A stretch of 11,881 nt of DNA from Rhodospirillaceae bacterium. Lineage in GTDB: Bacteria; Pseudomonadota; Alphaproteobacteria; UBA8366; GCA-2717185. A program made the translations under genes and the position numbers. Numbering within the stretch: position 1 is the stretch's first letter; each line of letters begins with the position of its first letter. The notes under the pieces are model-generated. The model was not told the DNA's origin. It ran no database searches and worked only from the letters and a program-made list of their open reading frames with translations. The stretch is taken from NCBI GenBank assembly GCA_002717185.1, contig PBDC01000024.1:14429-26309 (forward strand), written 5' to 3'. Below, one piece after another: positions 6,270-11,881 of this stretch.

Positions 6270-6618
6270 AAGAATTTTTCGGCATTTTAACTTGGGCGCC
6301 AACAGAAACAGATTGTCATAAAGTCGCCAGCACCAGATCCGACACTCACCCAATGACTATCCCATCTTCAATTATGTTAATGACAATACCAGCGCAATAA
6401 AAGGAAGCGCCGAGAAGCGAAAATATTACCGGGCCAAAAATTTTAGGCGTATTACTTGGGTCATGATTACTGCAATCTTTGAATTCAAACCGAAGGTGGA
6501 TAAACCCATATCGTGGCAAGATCACCGATTTTTCTTCGAGACATTTTCAATAGCTATGCAGGGGAAAATGTATAACTAAACGGCAAATTTTGCGCTTTTT
6601 TTGGCAGTTAAGTCGGCC
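6270..6618. other. AT-rich convergent spacer
   Basis: This 349-bp region lies between the 3' ends of the CMD-family gene and the second acyl-CoA ligase. It is clearly AT-richer than the flanks. It holds an imperfect direct repeat (6273-6296 against 6438-6460, about 20 of 24 positions alike with one gap) and a small open frame at 6463-6579. Near its right end a T-run follows a very weak GCAA-ATT-TTGC hairpin. No strong bidirectional terminator or RNA gene was found. Confidence 0.5.
6463..6579 (+). pseudogene. Possible 5' remnant of a small monooxygenase-like (YdhR/ABM-type) gene
   Basis: An open frame of 38 codons begins ATG at 6463 and ends TAA at 6577-6579. Its product begins MITAIFEFKPKVDKPISWQD and continues HRFFFETFSIAMQGKMYN. 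The opening strand, the proline-spaced turn and the following helix resemble the first 40 residues of small dimeric ferredoxin-like monooxygenases (YdhR or antibiotic-biosynthesis-monooxygenase type, roughly 100 aa), where a PGL-RKY-like segment would come next. That segment is missing, and the frame stops 40 bp before the convergent ligase gene. The Shine-Dalgarno is weak. It may be a decayed gene truncated by rearrangement, a genuine tiny protein, or chance. The resemblance is from memory of the family, not a search. Confidence 0.28.
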
Positions 6619-8280
6619 TCAGCCATCCCTTGGCTGCCCCGTTCCCGGAATGCCCAATATATCCAGTGCCTTCGCGCGCAGTTCTATCTTCCGCACCTTA
6701 CCCGACGGGGTCATTGGAAACTCGGCAAGTTTGATAACGTGGCGCGGAATCTTAAAGCTGGCACCCCGCCCCTTACAACGGCCGATTATATCTTCTGGGA
6801 CGACCTCCTCTTCGCCGCTGGCTAGTACGAAGGCTACCGGGATTTCTGTCAACCGGGGGTCCGGGTAGGATACAATGGCGGCGTCGAGGACCTCCGGCAT
6901 GGCGCGCAGATAGGCCTCCATTTCTGCCGGCGAGACATTTTCACCGCCGACCTTCAACATGTCCTTGTAGCGACCCTGGAAGACCATATGGCCGTCCTCG
7001 CGAAACAGGCCCATATCGCCGGAATGTAACCAGCCGTCTTCGTCAATTGCTTCCTTCGTCGCCTCTGGCTTGTCCCAATACCCTTTCATCACCGCGTAAC
7101 CACGGATAAGAATTTCGCCCGAGGTACCAGTCGGCTGGTCTTCACCCGTCTCCGGATCAATGATTCGGAATTCGTAGTCGTTCATTGGGTAGCCCGACGC
7201 GTTCACCCGCTGTTCGCGGCTGTGGCCCAGATTGGTCACCGTGATGAAGGCCCAAGCTTCGGTCATACCGTAACCGGAAATGGTCGGGCCGAATAAGTCC
7301 TGTACCTTCTCGGCGATGGGGATGGTGCTGTCGACGCCAGACGGCAGCGTGCCAAAACGAAGTTTGAGCTCGCGTGGACGTTTTTCCTGCGCGGTCAGCA
7401 AGTCCAGCCAGTGTGCCTCGAAACCATGCATAATAGTCACCCTCTCGCGTTCAGCGGTATCCAGCGCTTCGTCAGCGTCGAACGCATCCATCAAAACTTG
7501 CTTGGCGCCGGAGATAACCGAGATCATCGCTAGCTCGCTGTAGCCATACAAGTGGAACATTGGCAGGTAATTCAGATGCACGTCCTCGAAACTCATGCCG
7601 AGCAGCTGGGCCCGTTCATGGACGTTGCGGATGACGATATGACCCTGCATCACTCCCTTGGGGTGACCGGTTGTACCCGAAGTGTAGCCAATCATAAGCA
7701 GCGAGTCCGGATTGACCGCATCCGCACGAGCTTGCAGATCAGGAGCGGAGACCGCTCCACCGGCGACCAACATGTCGTCCCAGCTTGTCGTATTCGGCAG
7801 GCGCTCGTCGCCGAGGAAGACAATCCGGCGCAACTCTGGGAAGGCCTCGAGCTCAAGCGCATCGCCGCTGCCATGGCCGATGTCCGGCATCGCGTCGGCT
7901 AGCATAGCGCGGTAGTCAACCGGCCCCGACCTGTCGACCGAAATTAGGAGGGAACTGCGCGACTGCGCCAAGGTATAGGCGAGGTCGTCAGTACGGTAAC
8001 GAGTATTGAGCGGCACAATGCAAGCGCCGACCTTGGCGATGGCAAACATAATGAACAGCCACTCCGGCCGGTTCACCATCCATACTGCGACCCTATCCCC
8101 CGGCTCGACACCATAGGCGATCAGCCCCTTAGCCAGCCGGTCCGTCTCACGCTTCCAGTCAGCGAAGGCCCAGCTATCGCCCTTATAAATAATAGCCTCG
8201 CGGTCGCCCCATTTTGCAGCAGCCTTGTCGAGCAGCAGCCCCATCGTCCGTTTCGGATACCAGTCGCTTGTTCTATTCAC
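6619..8280 (-). CDS. AMP-dependent acyl-CoA ligase (second of tandem pair)
   Basis: This 553-aa ANL-superfamily enzyme adenylates a carboxylic acid with ATP and transfers it to CoA. Motifs in order: P-loop YTSGTTGHPKGV (199-210), MFHLYGYSE (241-249), GYGMTEAW (336-343, adenine/acyl contact), LHSGDMG (418-424; Asp422 binds the ribose), QGRYKDMLKVGGENVSP (435-451, hinge and A8 loop) and MTPSGKVRK (523-531; Lys528 is the adenylation lysine). All catalytic positions are intact. The start is GTG at 8280, overlapping the stop of the upstream ligase as GTGA; AAGG lies about 10 nt upstream. It resembles medium/long-chain fatty-acid-type or CaiC-like ligases; the acid cannot be predicted. It ends facing the CMD-family gene across the AT-rich spacer. 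Confidence 0.92.
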   Translation of the reverse strand: MNRTSDWYPKRTMGLLLDKAAAKWGDREAIIYKGDSWAFADWKRETDRLAKGLIAYGVEPGDRVAVWMVNRPEWLFIMFAIAKVGACIVPLNTRYRTDDLAYTLAQSRSSLLISVDRSGPVDYRAMLADAMPDIGHGSGDALELEAFPELRRIVFLGDERLPNTTSWDDMLVAGGAVSAPDLQARADAVNPDSLLMIGYTSGTTGHPKGVMQGHIVIRNVHERAQLLGMSFEDVHLNYLPMFHLYGYSELAMISVISGAKQVLMDAFDADEALDTAERERVTIMHGFEAHWLDLLTAQEKRPRELKLRFGTLPSGVDSTIPIAEKVQDLFGPTISGYGMTEAWAFITVTNLGHSREQRVNASGYPMNDYEFRIIDPETGEDQPTGTSGEILIRGYAVMKGYWDKPEATKEAIDEDGWLHSGDMGLFREDGHMVFQGRYKDMLKVGGENVSPAEMEAYLRAMPEVLDAAIVSYPDPRLTEIPVAFVLASGEEEVVPEDIIGRCKGRGASFKIPRHVIKLAEFPMTPSGKVRKIELRAKALDILGIPGTGQPRDG

Positions 8281-9902
8281 GATCTTTTTACCTTGTAGCC
8301 CACGGCCTCCCGGTCCCAGACCGCATCGCTCAGCCCACGGTCGCGCAATTTGTTCTTCTGGATCTTGGCCGAGGGCGTCTTGGGGATTTCGTCGAGGAAC
8401 TCCACATATCGAGGCACGGCGAAATAAGGCATGCGCGGACTACAAAAATCTAGTACCGCTGCCTGTGCCGGGCGGTCCGCATCCGGCTTCAACACCAGGC
8501 AAGCCAGCACCTCATCTTCACCGCCCTCATCCGCTTGCACCGCAACCGCTGCAGCCTCTGCGACCGCTGGGTGTTCCAGTAGTACCGCCTCGACTTCATA
8601 CGAAGAGATATTCTCACCGCGACGGCGGATAGTGTCCTTAATGCGGTCGATGTACCAGACATAACCGCGCGCATCCATGCGGCCCGCATCACCGGAATGG
8701 AACCACAGATTGCGCCAAGTCTCGACGGTGCGGTCTGCCATGCCATTATAACCCTGCATAAAGCAGAATGCCTGTTTTGGCCGGATCAAGATCTCGCCCA
8801 CCTCGCCCATGGGCAGTTCGTCGTCGTTATCCGGGTTGGCGATAATAACCTCAAAATGTTCGTCCCATACCTTGCCAGAGCAGCCCGCCTCATCCGGCGC
8901 ATCGTAAGGCCGTATAATCGGGAGATTGCATTCGGTCATTCCGAACAGTTCATTGAACTTAGGCACGTCAAAGCGTTGACGCAGCGCGGTCTGAGTTTCG
9001 TCCGTGACCGGCACAGCGCTGATCATGCGTAGTTTATTATCACGGTCAGTAGCCTTGGGAGGCTGGCGCAGAACGAAGTCGTTCATAACACCCAAAAGGT
9101 TAGTCAAGGTCGCCTCGTGGTGGCGTACTTCGTCGATCCACGTCGATGCTCGAAATTGTTTGACCAACACCGCGCTACCACCTGCGATCAAAATAGCGAA
9201 GAACTGCATGAGAATGCCCTGCGCATGGAAAAGCGGCATGCAGATATAATAGCGATCCTCCTCGGTCATACGCATGTGCGACTGCATGCCGAGCCCAAAT
9301 AAGTAAAGATGGCCATGCGGCATCAGCACGCCTTTGGACGGTCCAGTAGTACCAGAAGTGAACATGATCATGCCGGTGTCGCGATAGGTGACATGGCGCT
9401 CGATCACAGTGTCTGGCGCCGCCATCAGCTCATCAAAATGGCGTACCTCTATGCGCGCAAAGCCTGGAATGTCGTCGGACGAGAGCGGCGGGCCAGGAAC
9501 ATAGACGGTTTCAAGGTAGGGCGCAGTCTCCTCTATATCGGCCAACCACAGCAGGTACTCGCGTTCAACTACGCCGAAACGCGCCTTGGTATTGGTCAGC
9601 ACATGGGTTAGAAATGCGCCCTTGTAGGCGGTGTTGATGCCGACATGCACCGCACCAATGCGGCTCAGCCCGATCCAGGTCCAAAGACATTCCAGCCGGT
9701 TATTGAGCATCACCGCGACGGGCTCATCTAAGCCTACACCAATCGCTGCAAAGGCGTTGCCAACGATGTTGCAGCGAGCGTCAAACTCTCGGAAGGTCAA
9801 GGCCGGCTCGTCCTCGAACTGGATAAAACGCGCATCGCCGCGTGCAGCAACCTGCGCGTCCAACACTTTGCCGATCACCCACCCGGATTTATCCGCTGTC
9901 AC
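8277..9902 (-). CDS. AMP-dependent acyl-CoA ligase, CaiC-like (first of tandem pair)
   Basis: The 541-aa ligase has a complete ANL motif set: P-loop FTSGTTGPSKGV (181-192), MPLFHAQG (222-229), ELFGMTECN (318-326), WFHSGDAG (400-407; Asp405), YIDRIKDTIRRRGENISSYEVE (417-438) and the C-terminal TPSAKIQKNKLR (509-520; Lys513). The paired arginines in IKDTIRRRGENIS and the GMTE variant resemble crotonobetaine/carnitine-CoA ligase-type enzymes rather than acetyl-CoA synthetase. Start: GTG at 9902 with GGGAGG (9911-9916) 8 nt upstream. It ends in a GTGA overlap with the second ligase, so the two are translated from one message. The two paralogues are clearly divergent in motif detail, so they probably activate different acids or successive intermediates rather than being a recent duplication (inference). 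Confidence 0.92.
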   Translation of the reverse strand: MTADKSGWVIGKVLDAQVAARGDARFIQFEDEPALTFREFDARCNIVGNAFAAIGVGLDEPVAVMLNNRLECLWTWIGLSRIGAVHVGINTAYKGAFLTHVLTNTKARFGVVEREYLLWLADIEETAPYLETVYVPGPPLSSDDIPGFARIEVRHFDELMAAPDTVIERHVTYRDTGMIMFTSGTTGPSKGVLMPHGHLYLFGLGMQSHMRMTEEDRYYICMPLFHAQGILMQFFAILIAGGSAVLVKQFRASTWIDEVRHHEATLTNLLGVMNDFVLRQPPKATDRDNKLRMISAVPVTDETQTALRQRFDVPKFNELFGMTECNLPIIRPYDAPDEAGCSGKVWDEHFEVIIANPDNDDELPMGEVGEILIRPKQAFCFMQGYNGMADRTVETWRNLWFHSGDAGRMDARGYVWYIDRIKDTIRRRGENISSYEVEAVLLEHPAVAEAAAVAVQADEGGEDEVLACLVLKPDADRPAQAAVLDFCSPRMPYFAVPRYVEFLDEIPKTPSAKIQKNKLRDRGLSDAVWDREAVGYKVKRS

Positions 9903-10073
9903 GGTCGAAACCTCCCGTGTAATCTAGTTGTTATTTGTTAGCGTTGTAGGCCTTTGGACGCAAACTGAATGCACCTCAACCAGCGTTGGCAGGACGCTAA
10001 CGCGCGAAGCTTATGCAAGCTTCTCCTTCCTCGGAGAGTGGTGTGGGGATGCATAGTTCCAGAGGCCTTTACC
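9903..10073. promoter_or_regulatory. Spacer upstream of the ligase pair, with inverted repeats
   Basis: These 171 bp separate the amino-acid dehydrogenase stop from the ligase start, all on the minus strand. Two inverted structures are visible: GTTAGCGT (9937-9944) against ACGCTAAC (9994-10001), 35 bp before the ligase start, and a perfect hairpin GAAGCTT-ATGC-AAGCTTC at 10006-10023. Neither is followed by a T-run in the minus-strand direction, so they are not standard terminators; the first could be an operator with widely spaced half-sites. A ligase-specific promoter here is plausible. Confidence 0.35.
10006..10023. repeat. Perfect 7-bp inverted repeat (hairpin)
   Basis: GAAGCTT-ATGC-AAGCTTC forms a 7-bp stem with a 4-nt loop, containing two HindIII-type AAGCTT palindromes. 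It lies about 50 bp after the dehydrogenase stop on the minus strand. It may slow 3' exonuclease decay or act as a weak attenuator, but there is no uridine tract. Confidence 0.5.
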
Positions 10074-11336
10074 CTAACCAAACCGGTCTATGCGGTAGGG
10101 TGCCATATCGACTTCCAATGGCTGGCTAGCGATCAAGCGGGCAATGATTTCACCGGTTTGTGGACCCATGGTCATGCCCGTATGGCCGTGGCCGTAGGCA
10201 GCAAATAAATTCGGAAAGCCTGGCACCTCACCGAGATAGGGCACCGAGTCAGGCGTTGAGGGGCGAGGGCCCATCCACTCGTCGAAATCGTCAACATTTA
10301 GATCCGGGAACATGCGCTTCGCCAACCGTCCAAAAACCCGCGCGCGGCGATAGTCGGGTGCCGCGTTGATACCTGCAAATTCCGCGGTCCCGGCGCATCG
10401 CACCCCAGCATTCATCGAACTGATAACGAATTTCTGCTCGACATTCATGATCGCATTGTTGAGAGTGACGCCAGGGTTTTTGAACACTAGATGGTAACCG
10501 CGCTCCGCTTCGAGAGGCGCATTCACCCCTAGATCAGCCATTAGTTGAGCCGACCAAGCACCCATCGCAACGACGACCTTATTAGCAGCGACTGAGCCTA
10601 GGTCGGTATCGATATACCATTCGCCCTCCGCCGACGGCGTCAACTTCTCGACGCTGCGCTGCAAGAACTGGACACCGAGCCGCTCCGCCTTCACCGCCAG
10701 CGCCTTGCCGATGCCGCCCGGATCGAGTGCGCGGCCCTGCTGCTTGATCAGCACAGCAGCCTCAAACTCCGGCGACAGCGCCGGCTCAACTTCACGCAAC
10801 GCGTCACCTTTAACCACCTCAAGCGGGACCTGTCGTTCCGCACGCATACGCCAGGCAAGGCTCGACAGGTCGGCGGCATCGCCATTACGGTAGACATGCA
10901 CATAGACGGAATCGCGCACCAAATTCTCGAAGCCCGTGCCTTCAAGGTGATGCCGGTAGAGGGTCACCGTCGGCCGGGTAAGCGCCATCATCGCATCGGC
11001 AATCTCTGGCAGTCGATGTTCCTGCCCCGCCTGCAGGAATTTTACCGCCCAAGGCAGGAACTTCGCCGCGTAGCCGATCCGAAGCGCGACCGGCCCTTCC
11101 GGGTCAAATAGCCATTTCGGCACACTCTTCCAGACCCCAGGCATAGATTGCGGCACACAGGACCAAGGCGACAGGGAACCAGCATTGCCATAGCTCGCAC
11201 CTTCCGCCGGTGGATTACGGTCAATGATTGCCACCTTGAAGCCGCGCTCCGTCAGCGATAGGGCAGTCGCGATACCGACGATACCGGCGCCCAATATGGT
11301 GACGTCCGGTGTCATTTGTGCGGTGTCTTCAGTCAT
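10074..11336 (-). CDS. FAD-dependent D-amino-acid dehydrogenase-like oxidoreductase (DadA/DAO family)
   Basis: The 420-aa length is typical of DadA. An N-terminal Rossmann motif VTILGAGIVGIATALSLTERG (12-32) is followed by Asp39 at the end of beta-2 (ribose contact) and the flavin-binding SYGNAGSLSP (48-57). The C-terminal FAD-closing motif is YGHGHTGMTMGPQTGEII (381-398). Family members oxidise D-amino acids, D-hydroxyproline, glycine or opine-like secondary amines to imino acids, passing electrons to the respiratory chain or to oxygen. The GHGHTGMTMGP ending resembles D-hydroxyproline dehydrogenase-like branches more than E. coli DadA, so a cyclic or N-substituted substrate is possible. Start: ATG at 11336 with GGGGAGG (11342-11348) 5 nt upstream; an internal Met8 has no such site. 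It is divergent from a RidA gene, whose product hydrolyses imines, which fits the reaction. Substrate unknown. Confidence 0.88.
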   Translation of the reverse strand: MTEDTAQMTPDVTILGAGIVGIATALSLTERGFKVAIIDRNPPAEGASYGNAGSLSPWSCVPQSMPGVWKSVPKWLFDPEGPVALRIGYAAKFLPWAVKFLQAGQEHRLPEIADAMMALTRPTVTLYRHHLEGTGFENLVRDSVYVHVYRNGDAADLSSLAWRMRAERQVPLEVVKGDALREVEPALSPEFEAAVLIKQQGRALDPGGIGKALAVKAERLGVQFLQRSVEKLTPSAEGEWYIDTDLGSVAANKVVVAMGAWSAQLMADLGVNAPLEAERGYHLVFKNPGVTLNNAIMNVEQKFVISSMNAGVRCAGTAEFAGINAAPDYRRARVFGRLAKRMFPDLNVDDFDEWMGPRPSTPDSVPYLGEVPGFPNLFAAYGHGHTGMTMGPQTGEIIARLIASQPLEVDMAPYRIDRFG

Positions 11337-11492
11337 AGCTGCCTCCCCGTATCTGTCCTATTCCATAACGGTGCGATTCTGCTCTCACCCCGGAACAGTT
11401 AAAGCCTACGGCGATACAACCGCACTTGCCAATACAGCATAAAATAGTTGAACTTCGCTGCAACTTAGCGACCACGCCAAAGGAGTACTGCA
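11337..11492. promoter_or_regulatory. Divergent promoter region between the dehydrogenase and RidA genes
   Basis: The 156 bp hold both ribosome binding sites at the ends: GGGGAGG for the minus-strand dehydrogenase and AAAGGAG (11479-11485) for RidA. A small dyad TCGCT-N7-AGCGA at 11455-11471 lies just before the RidA Shine-Dalgarno and could be an operator. A TAAAAT -10-like hexamer near 11441 has no good -35 partner. Shared control of the two genes is inferred from their layout. Confidence 0.4.
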
Positions 11493-11881
11493 TTGGATCC
11501 GGAACAAAACCTCGCCTCTCAGAACCTCACCGTGCCTGCGGCGGAGACACCGGCCTTCGATTATCTGCCGCTGACAATCCACGATGGAACAGCCTACCTA
11601 GCAGGGCAGTTGGCCAAGGTCGGCGGAGTGCAAACCAATCCAGGCAAAGTCGGCGTGGAAATCGACGAGGTGGAGGCAAGCCGTCAAATGCAGCTCTGCG
11701 CGCTACAGTCGCTCGCATGGCTGAAGCACTATCTCGGTACGTTAAAGAAAGTAGAACGGGTGTTGCATCTGAACGCCTATGTCGCCTGCACCCGCGAGTT
11801 CGAGTTCATCTCGCGCGTAGCTGACCATGCCTCTGAAGTCTTCATTACAGCCTTCGGCGGCGAGAATGGCCGACATGCCCG
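11493..11881 (+). CDS. RidA (YjgF/YER057c/UK114)-family imine deaminase, 3' end outside window
   Basis: A frame from a TTG at 11493 stays open to the window end, giving 129 codons plus two bases. AAAGGAG sits 7 nt upstream and no in-frame ATG occurs near the start, so TTG is the likely initiator. The product begins DPEQNLASQNLTVPAAETP and shows AYLAGQL (34-40), the LCALQSLAWLKHYLGTLKKVERV helix and strand, LNAYVACTREF and EVFITAFGGENGRHA, diagnostic of the longer RidA branch (about 150 aa). RidA proteins hydrolyse reactive 2-imino acids to oxo acids and ammonia. The final two bases, CG, must start an Arg codon, and this Arg aligns with the active-site Arg105 of E. coli RidA, so the site seems intact. 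Divergence from a DadA-like imine producer supports the role. Confidence 0.85.
   Translation, partial: MDPEQNLASQNLTVPAAETPAFDYLPLTIHDGTAYLAGQLAKVGGVQTNPGKVGVEIDEVEASRQMQLCALQSLAWLKHYLGTLKKVERVLHLNAYVACTREFEFISRVADHASEVFITAFGGENGRHA

Noticed and set aside
5904..6353. 149-codon minus-strand frame opposite the CMD-family gene
   Set aside because: Mostly antisense to a gene with a strong start and family pattern; its N-terminal part from the AT-rich spacer has no recognisable motif.
6583..6603. Rho-independent terminator (weak GCAA hairpin followed by seven T)
   Set aside because: The stem is only four AT-rich-leaning pairs with a 3-nt loop; too unstable to call a terminator despite the T-run.
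10022..10037. Second hairpin TCTCC-N6-GGAGA
   Set aside because: Only five pairs, overlaps the better 10006-10023 hairpin and lacks a T-run; likely chance.
11426..11824. 132-codon plus-strand frame overlapping the RidA region
   Set aside because: It is in a different frame from the RidA-family translation, is Arg/Ser-rich without motifs, and is an out-of-frame shadow of that gene.
1..11881. Mobile element, CRISPR array, phage genes, tRNA or attachment sites
   Set aside because: No transposase or integrase motifs, regularly spaced repeats, tRNA-like cloverleaf or terminal inverted repeats were recognised on reading both strands.

Overview
The window looks like an accessory catabolic region of a proteobacterium, most likely an alphaproteobacterium. 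The grounds are moderately high GC (judged by eye), GTG and TTG starts, strong GGAGG-type ribosome binding sites, many 4-nt stop/start overlaps, and an XRE regulator with the GLSFQQ-KYEKG-NRIS recognition region familiar from Rhizobiales and Rhodospirillales. No rRNA, tRNA, IS element, integrase or CRISPR array is visible. The species cannot be named from the sequence.

Layout. (1) Bases 1-101 (+) are the 3' end of an alpha/beta-hydrolase-like gene. Its TAG stop lies in a CTAG palindrome that also holds the stop of the convergent gene. (2) 98-1462 (-) encodes a fumarase/aspartase-superfamily lyase of the PcaB/adenylosuccinate-lyase type. (3) After a 226-bp divergent spacer comes a plus-strand block: XRE regulator (1689-2141), crotonase (2138-2905, overlapping by ATGA), TIM-barrel sugar-phosphate-isomerase-like protein (2914-3735), class V aminotransferase of the serine-glyoxylate type (3872-5050) and an unrecognised 151-aa protein (5058-5513). 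After an AT-rich gap a carboxymuconolactone-decarboxylase-family protein (5724-6269) follows with its own near-perfect Shine-Dalgarno. (4) 6270-6618 is an AT-rich convergent spacer with a possible 38-codon gene remnant. (5) Three minus-strand genes follow: two tandem acyl-CoA ligases joined by a GTGA overlap (9902-8277 and 8280-6619) and, upstream, a DadA-like FAD amino-acid dehydrogenase (11336-10074). (6) A divergent RidA-family gene starts at a TTG at 11493 and runs off the window, which ends exactly inside the codon for its predicted active-site arginine.

How the genes may work together (inference). Two CoA ligases and a crotonase suggest activation and processing of a carboxylic acid. 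The amino-acid dehydrogenase with RidA suggests imine-forming deamination followed by imine hydrolysis. The aminotransferase beside a TIM-barrel isomerase suggests glyoxylate/hydroxypyruvate-type chemistry. The lyase, hydrolase and CMD-family protein recall the pcaB/pcaD/pcaC steps of the beta-ketoadipate pathway, but the CMD protein lacks the usual YEW-H residues, so a true protocatechuate branch is unlikely. Taken together this could be a poorly described route for a nitrogen-containing carboxylate or amino-acid derivative; the substrate cannot be read from sequence. Several enzymes (crotonase, TIM barrel, CMD) deviate at positions that are catalytic in their best-known relatives.
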